A stretch of DNA of 64,000 nt from the NCBI GenBank assembly GCA_020629715.1, contig JAHDCU010000001.1:434001-498000 (forward strand), written 5' to 3'. Positions 1-9,357 of this stretch are shown piece by piece (within the stretch, counting starts at the first letter, position 1; each line of letters begins with the position of its first letter). The notes beneath the pieces were generated by a model, which saw only the letters and a program-made list of their open reading frames with translations, was not told the DNA's origin and searched no databases. Source of the stretch: Saprospiraceae bacterium (GTDB taxonomy: Bacteria; Bacteroidota; Bacteroidia; Chitinophagales; Saprospiraceae). The translations under genes were made by a program, and so were the position numbers.

Positions 1-501
1 TGAAACTTCTATTGATGCTATATCTTCTGGTATCTCTATATGTGTAACTCCTGGTTTTTCCTCTTCAGCAAGTGATACAGCTTTTTTTACTATTTCCGAT
101 ACTATACTTGAATTATATATGGTACCGCTCCATTTTGATATAGGTTCAAATATTTTTTTGATGTCGAGTAATTGATGACTTTCATGATGCAAACGATCCA
201 TACTACCTTGAGCAGTTATTGCTACTACTGGAGCCCCATCCAAATGTGCATCAGCAAGACCAGTCACTAAATTAGTAGCTCCAGGACCTAAAGTCGATAG
301 ACATACACCTGCCTTCTGAGTAAGTCGACCTATGACATTTGCAATAAATGCAGCTCCTTGCTCATGACGGGTAGGGATAAATTGGATATCTGATTTATCG
401 AGTGCCAGTAACAGTTGTTCGTTTTCTTCGCCAGGTACTCCAAAAATGAATTCTACTCCTTCATCTTCAAGACACCTGACCAGTAGTTCTGAAATATTCA
501 T
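1..501 (-). CDS. Acetolactate-synthase-like TPP enzyme, N-terminal part
   Basis: Partial gene running off the left edge; only the first 167 codons are present, beginning with ATG at 499-501. The translation starts MNISELLVRCLEDEGVEF and continues with FGVPGEEN, RHEQGAAF and STLGPGATNLVTGLADA, the usual N-terminal pyrimidine-binding domain of thiamine-diphosphate enzymes of the acetolactate synthase large-subunit type. The Glu of the PGEEN motif is the residue that activates the cofactor in this family. The PGEEN form is typical of catabolic or stand-alone acetolactate synthases rather than IlvB/IlvI, but the substrate cannot be settled without the C-terminal half. Other pyruvate-using TPP enzymes remain possible. 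Confidence 0.85.
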   Translation of the reverse strand, partial: MNISELLVRCLEDEGVEFIFGVPGEENEQLLLALDKSDIQFIPTRHEQGAAFIANVIGRLTQKAGVCLSTLGPGATNLVTGLADAHLDGAPVVAITAQGSMDRLHHESHQLLDIKKIFEPISKWSGTIYNSSIVSEIVKKAVSLAEEEKPGVTHIEIPEDIASIEVS

Positions 502-1047
502 ATGATAATGTTGAGAGGTTATACATTAATTAAAAATCATACTGAAAGCTTCCATTACCTTCAGTACCGTTGGTCTCGTATGTTTTTATTGAAACTTAGT
601 TACTTATTAATTGTCGACATGCCGTTCCACTTATAAGAAGCGTAAATTGTAGCATCAATAAGCTTTAACTAATTTTCTTTCCTACTAAATTTTTACCCGT
701 TTTGTTCGTAATGATAATGTCAAATAAATCTCGAAGAAAGGGTTCTAGCAGAGGGACGCTACCATTACGTATATTTTGATCTATGCAATGATAAATGAAT
801 AGTAGGTCTTTTTAATCATTAGTTGACCTTAACTAAAAACCAGTAGTTCAATAGCTGATTTGAGAAATAATAATATTGAGATAACATCATTGGAATTAAA
901 TTTCAATATTGCATATCAAGTAATCCAACAAGTGAACTACAAATGGAAAATCTAACTCGCAACCCAACAAACTATAAGTTCTATTCAAATATCTAAACAA
1001 CTGATCCAAAAAGTAACATAAGAGCGTTTTGCAGTAAAGTCATTTTG
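502..1047. other. Intergenic stretch with no recognised gene
   Basis: About 545 AT-rich bases between the divergently placed acetolactate-synthase-like gene and the next minus-strand gene. I found no convincing coding frame, tRNA, strong hairpin or repeat. It must contain the promoter of the leftmost gene, but no clean TTG-N17-TAnnTTTG match was seen. Confidence 0.5.
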
Positions 1048-1611
1048 TTATAAATTACCCTTAGAATATTCCTTAAAAAACAACGCTGCTTCAATAACAA
1101 TGGAGTATAATTCACAAGATACTGATGCCATTTTGTTAGAAATGGACTCATGATTCGAAAACTTTTCACGTATGATTTCTGAGTGATGCTGTAGATAATA
1201 TAATGTTCTTTCGACCTCACTGAACATAAAGCTTAATTCAGATGCTGTTTTGTCCTTATTTATATCTCTTAATGCACAAAATTGATACATTTCTAAACCA
1301 GCAGGTTGAATTCTTATCGATTTACCCAAGGTTTGTATCAATAATAGATTTATGGTCTTTTCTGTGAAATCTAGTTTGGATCGTACAAGTTGTGAAAATG
1401 CAATAGCAGTTTCGTTCATACTTTGTATTTCGATTTTTTGTAAATGTATTTTCGCTGCTTTTAATCGCGCCATGTAAGCCAACACCTCTCTTGCTAAAAA
1501 TTGGTTCGATACATGATGACCACCCAATACGTGTCCTACTCTCTTCTTAAGCGTCCTTCTAGATTTTTGACTTGCAAAGCCGACCTGACTTTGATCAATT
1601 TCTCGTATCAT
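1048..1611 (-). CDS. Hypothetical helical protein
   Basis: A 187-residue open frame starting with ATG at 1611. I do not recognise the family. The protein has no signal peptide or membrane segment. Its N-terminus is basic (SRRTLKKRV near residues 17-25), and the rest is rich in Leu, Ile, Glu and Lys with spacing that suggests several amphipathic helices, as in helical-bundle proteins. It stands alone, between a long non-coding stretch and a divergent gene. An overlapping shorter frame covers its 3' end in another frame and is not supported. The gene may be real but its function is unknown. Confidence 0.5.
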   Translation of the reverse strand: MIREIDQSQVGFASQKSRRTLKKRVGHVLGGHHVSNQFLAREVLAYMARLKAAKIHLQKIEIQSMNETAIAFSQLVRSKLDFTEKTINLLLIQTLGKSIRIQPAGLEMYQFCALRDINKDKTASELSFMFSEVERTLYYLQHHSEIIREKFSNHESISNKMASVSCELYSIVIEAALFFKEYSKGNL

Positions 1612-1827
1612 ACGTTAAAAGCTTATCATTACTGTGTAACAAGGATACTATTTGTTTTACCACTTGTTCGGAAATTTTACGTGTGATTAAATTTTATACT
1701 ATGTTTTATGGGTAGAACATTCATTCATATGTACCGATCTTTCAATGAACTGTATCGATCAATATTTAAGATCAAATTATAGGGTCAATAATCAACAAAG
1801 CATATTAACTTTAAAAGAAAAATCAAC

Positions 1828-2694
1828 ATGCGAACAACAATCTATGTCGTTCTGCTCTGTATGAGTGGAATATCAAATCTGAACGCCCAGTTTTTTAATA
1901 AAGTTATAGACCGAGCTACGGATAAAATCGCCGATCGAGCAGCGGATAAATTAGCTGAAAAAATTGCCGATATGGCAATGCGTCCTATCAACTCCGCTAT
2001 AGATTCCATGATCAGAACGAACTATGAAAATGATTCCATTAATGGTACATTGACAGTGGCGGATTATGAGAGTTTTCTATCCGGATTGGATAAATCAGAA
2101 GCTGTACCAGCAAGCTATAGTTTTGATATCATGATGGAAATGGAAACCACTGATAAAGGTGGCGATAAATCTAGATCTAAAATGTACTATACACAATCAG
2201 GTGATCATTTAGGTATAGAAAACGAAGACCAATTTTTCGTTTGGGATATGAAAAATGATATCATGGTCAATTACAATCAAAAAGATAACTCCGCCTTCGC
2301 TATATCTAGTATGATGAATTCTAAGTGGTATGCCAAAGCCGTAGAAGATCACTTTGAGCCATATACTCTAGAAAAGACAGGTAAAACCAAGAAAATAGCA
2401 GGCTATACATGTGATCAATATAAAGGTGAGAATAGTGAAGAAAAAATAGAATTCTATGCTGCACAAGAATTTCCTATTACATGGCAATCAGCCACTGGAG
2501 CTATGATGAAGCAATTTGCACCCGAAAGCTACTTTGACAAGCTCCAAGAAATAGAAGGAATGATTCTGAGATCTGAGCAAGAGGATAAAGACTCAGGGAA
2601 AAGAATAGCAAAATGGGAAACCAAAAAGGTAGAGGAAAAAACCACTGAACTACTAAAATCTGATTATGCATTTAAGCCTATGACCGACCAATAA
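1828..2694 (+). CDS. Secreted DUF4412-type protein
   Basis: A 288-residue protein with a clear signal peptide (MRTTIYVVLLCMSGISNLNA, cleavage before QFF). After it comes a charged amphipathic segment with repeated Asp-Lys/Ala-Asp units (about residues 25-55). The main domain (about 85-240) resembles DUF4412, a periplasmic or outer-membrane-associated domain common in Bacteroidota, often with a KIAGYTCDQY-like motif; here KKIAGYTCDQYKGE is near residue 190. Its biochemical role is not known. It is monocistronic and convergent with the AraC gene, 23 bases from it. Confidence 0.75.
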   Translation: MRTTIYVVLLCMSGISNLNAQFFNKVIDRATDKIADRAADKLAEKIADMAMRPINSAIDSMIRTNYENDSINGTLTVADYESFLSGLDKSEAVPASYSFDIMMEMETTDKGGDKSRSKMYYTQSGDHLGIENEDQFFVWDMKNDIMVNYNQKDNSAFAISSMMNSKWYAKAVEDHFEPYTLEKTGKTKKIAGYTCDQYKGENSEEKIEFYAAQEFPITWQSATGAMMKQFAPESYFDKLQEIEGMILRSEQEDKDSGKRIAKWETKKVEEKTTELLKSDYAFKPMTDQ

Positions 2695-2717
2695 ATGTGT
2701 TTTAGAGCAAGATGAGT

Positions 2718-3557
2718 TTATCTATACTTTGATCTAAATACTGATGGTGAAACCTTAGTAAATTCTTTGAACTTACGATTGAAATAAGACAGATTTCGAT
2801 AACCGCTATCAAAGCAAATCTCTGCTATCGTCATTTGCGTTTGAGTCAGTAATTTAGAAGCATGGTTTATCCTGAACTCATTGAGTATATGAGTAAACTT
2901 CTTCTTTTTATGCCTCATAATAAATTTGTAAAATGCAGATTCAGTCAAATTGATTACTTGTGCTGCATCTGCAATGCTTATATCATTTTGATAATGCTCT
3001 TCAATAAAGTCTAGTACCTTTTTGATACGACCTAACTGTCTTACGTTTACCGAGCTGCTGTATTCTCGATCACAGATGACAGTACAATCTTTTATTGTAG
3101 CTAAATATGACAGTAGCTCTAGGAGTTTTATAAGTTTAGTAACTCCTGTATTTTGAATTATATCTTTGATCATGAGTATAGACTGCTGCTTGGCTTCGCC
3201 CAAAATTTCAATACCCAAAGATGCTTTTTCTATCAGATCTAATATCTCTTTGCTTTCTGCAGCCCGCAGAAATTGACTACCCAAAAACTCCTTTCTAAAT
3301 TGGATCACGTACTGCTTACATTCTTCTTGAGTAGTGAAACCATGTGGTAAATTTTCACCTAGAAGAACAAGATCATGTTCTTGGTAATAAGAGATTTTAT
3401 TGCCCACATATCTTCGTCCACTGCTCCTCTCGGTATAACAAATTTCCACTTCTGGATGGAAATGCCACGCCGCAGAAAGGTTTGGACGATTAGGACGAGT
3501 GACAATTTTATTATTGAAAAGACCTTGCTGGCCTATACTCTCAAAATCAGGACGCAT
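2718..3557 (-). CDS. AraC-family transcriptional regulator
   Basis: A 279-residue regulator. The N-terminal half (about 25-110) looks like a cupin sensor domain, with AWHFHPEVEICY near residues 30-41. The C-terminal 100 residues are the double helix-turn-helix of AraC/XylS proteins: DISIADAAQVINLTESAFYK, then TIAEICFDSGYRNLSYFNRKF and a final KVSPSVFR. It is transcribed divergently from the TonB receptor at 3734, with 176 bases between the starts. By position it is the likely ligand-responsive regulator of the receptor and perhaps of the downstream hydrolase-transporter-kinase genes; that is inference. Confidence 0.9.
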   Translation of the reverse strand: MRPDFESIGQQGLFNNKIVTRPNRPNLSAAWHFHPEVEICYTERSSGRRYVGNKISYYQEHDLVLLGENLPHGFTTQEECKQYVIQFRKEFLGSQFLRAAESKEILDLIEKASLGIEILGEAKQQSILMIKDIIQNTGVTKLIKLLELLSYLATIKDCTVICDREYSSSVNVRQLGRIKKVLDFIEEHYQNDISIADAAQVINLTESAFYKFIMRHKKKKFTHILNEFRINHASKLLTQTQMTIAEICFDSGYRNLSYFNRKFKEFTKVSPSVFRSKYR

Positions 3558-3629
3558 TATGTAATATTTTTCATAAAGTAAATTTAATAATTACAGTTTA
3601 GTATCATAGTTAGATAGTTTAATTCAAAC

Positions 3630-3657
3630 TTGCAACTTATTCATAGACTTACATTTG
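3630..3657 (+). promoter_or_regulatory. Bacteroidota-type promoter for the TonB receptor
   Basis: TTG at 3630-3632, a 17-base spacer, then TACATTTG at 3650-3657 match the Bacteroidota sigma-factor consensus (TTG, 17-19 bases, TAnnTTTG). Transcription would begin near 3664, giving a leader of about 70 bases before the ATG at 3734. Confidence 0.6.
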
Positions 3658-3733
3658 CTTAGAATCAACCAACCAATAAAAGTTATACAATTATTTCTTG
3701 TGGTGGTTTTTTATTATCAATAAATAACTATTT

Positions 3734-6310
3734 ATGAAATTTAAAATTACTCTATTTGCATTCCTCCTAATTTCCTCTGTTGGAGTTAATGCGCAAATTA
3801 CGATTTCAGGGTCCGTTATGGATGATGGAAGCAATCCAGTTATTGGTGCATCCGTCGAATTAGAAGGTAGTTCTGTAGGTACTATTACAGACTTTGATGG
3901 AGCATACAGTATCGATGTTCCTTCTGAAGGCGGTACACTTATCTATTCCTACCTTGGTTACACAACACAGCGTAAGGAAGTTGCCGCTGGATCATCTAGT
4001 ATGACTGTAGACATAAGCATGTCAGAAGATGCATTAGCTTTAGATGAAGTAGTTGTCACGGGTACATTTACTGGAAGAACACAGAAAAATTCTCCTATGT
4101 CTTTGACTGTACTAAATGCTGCTCAACTGGCCAAGCTATCATCCAATTCTCAAGCTGATATCTTACGTACCGTGCCAGGTATCACTGCTGAAGGTGGTGG
4201 TGGTGAAGTTGCGACTAATCTATTTGTAAGAGGTTTCCCCTCTGGTGGTCAATATGCTTTTACTCCGCTTAATATAGACGGAATACCAGTATTAAGTACT
4301 TTTGGTTTGAATTCTTCAGCACATGACGTTTACTTTAGAAATGATCTTGGTCTGAGAAGTCTAGAATTTGTACGTGGTGGTTCGGCTACTCTACAAGGAG
4401 CTGGTAGTGTTGCCGGTATAGTTAACTATCAGAGTGTAAGGGGCACTGACAATCCTATAAATACTGTACAGTTGGAGTGGGCTGAAGGTGGTCGTTTTAA
4501 AACAGATTTTCTCACAGCAGGACCACTTGCTGACGGCTTATACTATGCATTATCAGGTTTTTATAGATATGACGAGGGCCCTCTAGAGACAGGTCTTCCT
4601 ACTCGTGGTTATCAGATCCGAGGTAATATCAAGAAATTGTTTAATGATAACAAGAGTTCTATCATAATCAGTATGCAAAAGATAGATGACAATGTACAAT
4701 TCTATCTTCCCTATCCATTAGATAATTCTTCAGGAGAAGCAGTACGTCCTGTAGGAAATGACGGTGAAGAGATTTACACCATGTTATCAAGCCAGCTTAA
4801 AGATTACTCTTTTGATACTCCATTTGGAAGCTTTAAGTCTCCAATTGGTGATGGAGTTACCACTAACGGACAGTTTATCATGGCGGAGTTAAACCATTCA
4901 TTTGGAAATGATTGGAGATTGACGGCTAAGACCAAGGCTGCATCTTATGATCACTGGTTCAATTTATTCTTAGATGGTGATGGTTCACATAATACTCCCG
5001 AGGATCAAGCTAATTATCTATCTGATCGCGGTCTACCCAGTAATGCTAGTTTCACCTATGCAGATAATGGACAAGCGCTTGCTGGAAATGATCTTTTATT
5101 CGAAAACAGAGTACTAGATAGAGAAAGAGATATGGAAGAAGTAGTAGGAGAAGTAAATCTTACTAAAACAGTAGATAATCACAATCTTACTATTGGTCTA
5201 TTTAGTGCTAATACCAAAGCTCTAGATAATAACTGGATCCATAATGTACTCGGTGACTTTAGTAATTCTCCAAGAGCAGTAAGTATTGGATATACAAACG
5301 CTGACGGATCTGACGTATCGTATTCTACCTCAGGATATGTAGAAGGCTCTGGAAGACAAACCTCTAATAAGACCCTACAAAGTAGTAAAATAGCGCTTTA
5401 CCTTGCTGATGAAATCAAATTTGATAGATTCAACCTAGACGTAGGTCTGCGATATGAAAGAGCTAGTGGTATATTAAGTCTTGAAAATGGTGTAGGTAGC
5501 AATAACTTCAACAAGGGAGAAGTATCTGCTTCGGATGTAGCAGTCATCGTTGGAGGACTCTACAAATTAAATAAAAACGTAAATCTTTATGCAAATGTAA
5601 GTAGAGGATACTTTTTCCCTCAGCTGAGATCAGTAAAATTCAATAGCGGTACTCCACAGTCTTATGAAACGGAAACTGTAATCCAGGGAGAAATAGGTGC
5701 TAAATATGCAAGCAAAAAACTTGCCGGTACAGCAGCCTTATTCTTTAATACTTTGAGTGATCGGAGAAATGTAGACTTTATAAATTCTGGCAATGGTGAT
5801 GTAGAGGAATTTGTACAACTACAAAGTACTCGTACCGTCGGTATAGAATTAAGTGCTAACTACAACGCTGGAAACGGCCTTAATCTCTTTGGTAATTTCA
5901 CATATCAAGCACATGAATTCACAGAAGTAGAAGGTAACGAAGAGCAGGTGGGTAATAAGATCGCTCGTATCCCTAACGTAATGGGAATGCTTGGAGTAGC
6001 ATATGATCAAAATAACTTTGATGCACAATTGAGCTCAAATTTCTTGGGAAGCAAATTTGCTAATAATAGTAATACAGTCGAGCTTGATGGATTTAATATC
6101 ATGAGACTCGATGCAGGCTATACATTCGATTTAGGTGAATCTAATGAAAGTGTAAGACTTGGTATTTCAGTATTTAACTTATTAGATGCAGCTGGAGTGA
6201 CTGAAGGATCTCCAAGACAAGGAAATAGTCAAGTTGCTGGCGGAAATTTCTTCGTAGGTAGACCGATACTACCTAGAAGAATATTCGTTAGAGCTACTTT
6301 CAATTTTTAA
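3734..6310 (+). CDS. TonB-dependent outer-membrane receptor
   Basis: An 858-residue outer-membrane receptor. The signal peptide covers residues 1-20 (cleavage VNA|QIT). Next is a carboxypeptidase-regulatory-like beta-sandwich (about 22-105, with DGSNPVIGASVELEG), then the plug (about 110-230, with DEVVVTGTF, ILRTVPGI, NLFVRGF and a DGIPV motif), then a 22-strand-type barrel ending in a terminal Phe (RATFNF), the usual barrel-assembly signal. No SusD partner follows, so this is not a classic SusCD glycan pair. The genes downstream suggest uptake of a small sugar conjugate, but receptors of this shape also import iron chelates and vitamins. A hairpin terminator lies between it and the hydrolase gene. 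Confidence 0.93.
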   Translation: MKFKITLFAFLLISSVGVNAQITISGSVMDDGSNPVIGASVELEGSSVGTITDFDGAYSIDVPSEGGTLIYSYLGYTTQRKEVAAGSSSMTVDISMSEDALALDEVVVTGTFTGRTQKNSPMSLTVLNAAQLAKLSSNSQADILRTVPGITAEGGGGEVATNLFVRGFPSGGQYAFTPLNIDGIPVLSTFGLNSSAHDVYFRNDLGLRSLEFVRGGSATLQGAGSVAGIVNYQSVRGTDNPINTVQLEWAEGGRFKTDFLTAGPLADGLYYALSGFYRYDEGPLETGLPTRGYQIRGNIKKLFNDNKSSIIISMQKIDDNVQFYLPYPLDNSSGEAVRPVGNDGEEIYTMLSSQLKDYSFDTPFGSFKSPIGDGVTTNGQFIMAELNHSFGNDWRLTAKTKAASYDHWFNLFLDGDGSHNTPEDQANYLSDRGLPSNASFTYADNGQALAGNDLLFENRVLDRERDMEEVVGEVNLTKTVDNHNLTIGLFSANTKALDNNWIHNVLGDFSNSPRAVSIGYTNADGSDVSYSTSGYVEGSGRQTSNKTLQSSKIALYLADEIKFDRFNLDVGLRYERASGILSLENGVGSNNFNKGEVSASDVAVIVGGLYKLNKNVNLYANVSRGYFFPQLRSVKFNSGTPQSYETETVIQGEIGAKYASKKLAGTAALFFNTLSDRRNVDFINSGNGDVEEFVQLQSTRTVGIELSANYNAGNGLNLFGNFTYQAHEFTEVEGNEEQVGNKIARIPNVMGMLGVAYDQNNFDAQLSSNFLGSKFANNSNTVELDGFNIMRLDAGYTFDLGESNESVRLGISVFNLLDAAGVTEGSPRQGNSQVAGGNFFVGRPILPRRIFVRATFNF

Positions 6311-6336
6311 GTATTTTTAAGTGGTTTTTCATTGTA

Positions 6337-6371
6337 AAAGAAGGATGATAAATAGTCATCCTTCTTTATTT
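6337..6371 (+). terminator. Rho-independent terminator after the receptor
   Basis: A perfect 12-bp stem (AAAGAAGGATGA at 6337-6348 with TCATCCTTCTTT at 6356-6367) and a 7-base loop, followed by ATTTTT. It ends the receptor transcript or attenuates read-through, and lies only about 20 bases before the next gene. Confidence 0.85.
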
Positions 6372-6390
6372 TTATACAACAAGCTATACT

Positions 6391-7698
6391 ATGGCCTATA
6401 TGGATACAGCCAAAAAAATCTTAGCTAATAATTGGCGTAATGGATTTTCTATACCCACTGATCGCCTATACCCATTCCAATGGTTATGGGATTCTGGTTT
6501 TGTAGCATTAGGCACCAGTCATCATGATCTTGATAGATCTATCGATGAGATCCGCACCATGTTTACAGGACAATGGGACAACGGAATGCTACCACACATT
6601 CTTTTCCATAGTGAAACAGAAGAGACCTATTTTCCTAATTATGACTTTTGGAATAGCAATGTAAACTCTGGGGCTCCACAATTTCCCAAATCTTCAGGGA
6701 TCACTCAGCCTCCAGTCTTTGGTTTTGTACTAGAAGATTTACTCAATACCCATACTGATAACAGTAAGTTGTTAAGTTTCGCAAAGGAGATTTTTCCAAA
6801 AATCGTACATTTTCATAGGTTTCTATACCATTACAGAGACCCTAACAGAGAGGGACTATTCTTTATTTTTCATCCTTGGGAATCAGGTCGTGACAACTCA
6901 CCTTTATGGGATGATGCGCTCAATAAAATCGACCTCAAAAAAGATGAAATTCCCGCATATACCAGAAGAGATACCAGCATTGCCGATGCAGATGAGCGCC
7001 CAACTAGCTTCCAATATGACCGTTACGTTTACTTACTTGAGTTAGGTAAAAAATATAAGTATGACGGAGAAGAAATCGCCAAAGAGTCACCGTTTTTGAT
7101 ACAAGACTGCATGATGAATGCTATTTTGATTAAATCCAATGAATCGCTGATCAAGGTGGGTAATATGCTCAATATTGACGTTAGTGAAATAGAAGACTGG
7201 CAAGTATTATCAAAACGTAACTTTCAATCTAAATTTTGGAATCAAGAACTCAAGCATTTTGTATCCTATGATCTTCGTCATGAAAAGCAAATGACACATA
7301 AAGAGATCGGAGGTTATATTCCATTATTTGCCAATCTCGCATCAGATACTCAGGCGAATGCTATCAAAGATTATCTGCAATCCGTGCATGACCGTGGGTA
7401 CTATTTATGTCCTAGTTTTGATGTCGACAGCCCCTTATTTGACTCTAAACGATACTGGCGTGGACCAGTATGGCCGCAAATGAATTGGATGCTTTATCAT
7501 GGATTGAAATCATATCAGTTTGATGATTTAGCAGAAATCGTAAAATCAGACTTCATTACACTGGTAGATAAGCTAGGATTCTATGAGTATTTTGAATCGA
7601 ATAAATCCGATGTAGAAAACCTCTCTCATGGATATGGAGGAGGCAACTTCTCTTGGACAGCATCTACTTACCTTAGTTTTAAAAATATGAACGCATGA
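6391..7698 (+). CDS. GH63-type glycosylglycerate hydrolase (mannosyl-/glucosylglycerate)
   Basis: A 435-residue soluble enzyme without signal peptide, predicted (alpha/alpha)6 barrel. It resembles the small bacterial GH63-type hydrolases described as mannosylglycerate or glucosylglycerate hydrolases, which release hexose and D-glycerate. Visible motifs are FQWLWDSGF (29-37), QWDNGMLPH (61-69), HPWESGRDNSPLWD (161-174, with D168 the candidate general acid), RGPVWPQMNW (357-366) and FYEYF (397-401, with E399 the candidate base). The start could also be Met4. The symporter gene overlaps its 3' end by four bases and glycerate kinase follows, which is the main argument for glycerate as a product. 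A trehalase-like or other glucosidase specificity is the alternative. Confidence 0.75.
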   Translation: MAYMDTAKKILANNWRNGFSIPTDRLYPFQWLWDSGFVALGTSHHDLDRSIDEIRTMFTGQWDNGMLPHILFHSETEETYFPNYDFWNSNVNSGAPQFPKSSGITQPPVFGFVLEDLLNTHTDNSKLLSFAKEIFPKIVHFHRFLYHYRDPNREGLFFIFHPWESGRDNSPLWDDALNKIDLKKDEIPAYTRRDTSIADADERPTSFQYDRYVYLLELGKKYKYDGEEIAKESPFLIQDCMMNAILIKSNESLIKVGNMLNIDVSEIEDWQVLSKRNFQSKFWNQELKHFVSYDLRHEKQMTHKEIGGYIPLFANLASDTQANAIKDYLQSVHDRGYYLCPSFDVDSPLFDSKRYWRGPVWPQMNWMLYHGLKSYQFDDLAEIVKSDFITLVDKLGFYEYFESNKSDVENLSHGYGGGNFSWTASTYLSFKNMNA

Positions 7699-9356
7699 AT
7701 TGGTTAGACCTCGGTATTATAATATCTTATATTTTAGGATTTCTATTCCTAGGTAACTTATTCAAAAATAATAAAGACTCTAAGGACTATTTTCTTGGAG
7801 GGAAGTCTATGGGATGGTTTCCCCTTTCCCTATCAACCATGGCTACACAATTATCAGCCATTAGCTTTATATCTGCTCCCGCATTTGTAGGTCTAAAACT
7901 CAACGGCGGTCTCCAATGGCTATCATTTGAGTTTGCAGTACCCTTGGCCATGATCTTTATTATGATCGTGATCATCCCACCCTTATTTCGGTCAGGCATC
8001 GTTAGTATCTATGAATATATCGAACGCAAATACGACTACAGCACAAGGGTGATTTTAAGTACTGTTTTTCAGATAAGCCGAGCACTCAGCACGGGTGTGA
8101 TGGTGTATACTATCGCCTTTATCTTACAAGCAGTCCTAGGCATTTCTTTTGTCTATACGATATTGATTATCAGTGTGATTACCATCATATACTCTTGGCA
8201 AGGCGGTATGAAAGCAGTAGTCTGGGGAGATGCTATACAAATGATATTACTTTTTGCAGGGTTGATTATCTGCCTATTTTATGGCTATCAATTAGTAACG
8301 GAGAGTGGAGGTTTTGACACCAACTATTTAACGAATAGAAGCGAAGTAATTAAGGATAATTTCGGGCTTGGCAAAGGCAGCGAATATGGATTATGGCCTA
8401 TGTTACTGGGTGGATTCTTCTTATATGCATCCTACTATGGTTGTGATCAAACTCAAGCTCAGCGTATGCTTTCCGCTAAAAATGAAAAAACGATCAAACA
8501 ACTGATCCTAGCTAATGGGCTTTTACGTTTTCCAGTAGTGTTAGTATACTGTCTTATGGGACTTGTGTTGGGACAACTCGTATTTAATAGTCCAGAATTT
8601 TTGGCTGCAATAGAAGGCGTTTCCGAATTGCACTTTCCGAAAGAGTATGAAACTTCCGGCCTAAAAGCAGATCTCATGGTCCCTATCTTCATCATTGAAT
8701 ACTTACCGCATGGTGTCATTGGACTATTGATGGTAGGTATTTTATCAGCAGCCATGTCATCGCTCAGTAGCACCATTAATTCTTTAAGTGCCGTAACCTT
8801 AGAGGATTTTATAACCAGAGGAAATCCAGATTTTGATCAAGATAAATACATGTGGTACTCCAAGCTTGCCGTCGTATTTTGGGGGGTAGTATGCATCGCC
8901 TGTGCATTCTTATTTGGAGGGAGTGATAGTCCAGTTATTGAAATCATCAATGCCATAGGTTCCGTATTTTATGGTCCAGTATTAGCGACTTTTGCCTTAG
9001 CGATATTGAGTAAGAAAATAAGTCCTATCGGAATGAAAATGGGTATTGTGATTGCTGTTATCATCAATCTATTTTTATCTGAAAAATTTCAGGATATCAT
9101 GGGAACTGTTATCCCTGCACTCGATTTTGATTTCGAAATTTTCTGGATATGGCTCAATTTTACAGGATTTTTCTTGACCATCATCATTGCCTACGTAGTA
9201 AGTATGATACAACCTAAAGTCTCTGAAGAAATGGAAAATGCTCCAAAGTTCGCTTTAACGAAAGAGATGGTACTCAGTAAAGAAGTACTTATCCTGTTTG
9301 GATTTTTCGTGCTGGTCCTAATTTTCAGTTACTTCTTGCCGTCGATATTAATCTAG
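7695..9356 (+). CDS. Sodium:solute symporter (SSS family)
   Basis: A 553-residue inner-membrane protein with about 13-14 hydrophobic segments. The N-terminal segment carries the family pattern KDYFLGGKSMGWFPLSLS and TQLSAISFISAPA (residues about 30-60), as in sugar and organic-solute members of the SSS/SGLT family. Its ATG overlaps the stop of the hydrolase (ATGA), so the two are translationally coupled, and the glycerate kinase starts one base after its stop. By context it should move the glycosylglycerate, or the glycoside taken up by the receptor, across the inner membrane with sodium. The substrate is inferred from neighbours only. Confidence 0.9.
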   Translation: MNWLDLGIIISYILGFLFLGNLFKNNKDSKDYFLGGKSMGWFPLSLSTMATQLSAISFISAPAFVGLKLNGGLQWLSFEFAVPLAMIFIMIVIIPPLFRSGIVSIYEYIERKYDYSTRVILSTVFQISRALSTGVMVYTIAFILQAVLGISFVYTILIISVITIIYSWQGGMKAVVWGDAIQMILLFAGLIICLFYGYQLVTESGGFDTNYLTNRSEVIKDNFGLGKGSEYGLWPMLLGGFFLYASYYGCDQTQAQRMLSAKNEKTIKQLILANGLLRFPVVLVYCLMGLVLGQLVFNSPEFLAAIEGVSELHFPKEYETSGLKADLMVPIFIIEYLPHGVIGLLMVGILSAAMSSLSSTINSLSAVTLEDFITRGNPDFDQDKYMWYSKLAVVFWGVVCIACAFLFGGSDSPVIEIINAIGSVFYGPVLATFALAILSKKISPIGMKMGIVIAVIINLFLSEKFQDIMGTVIPALDFDFEIFWIWLNFTGFFLTIIIAYVVSMIQPKVSEEMENAPKFALTKEMVLSKEVLILFGFFVLVLIFSYFLPSILI

Positions 9357-9357
9357 T

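Noticed and set aside
993-1220. Short minus-strand frame overlapping the hypothetical gene at 1048
   Set aside because: It lies in another frame of a longer frame, has no family similarity and no start context.
3734-6310. Reading the receptor and neighbours as a SusCD polysaccharide utilisation locus
   Set aside because: No SusD lipoprotein is present and the hydrolase has no signal peptide, so the locus handles a small solute, not a polymer.
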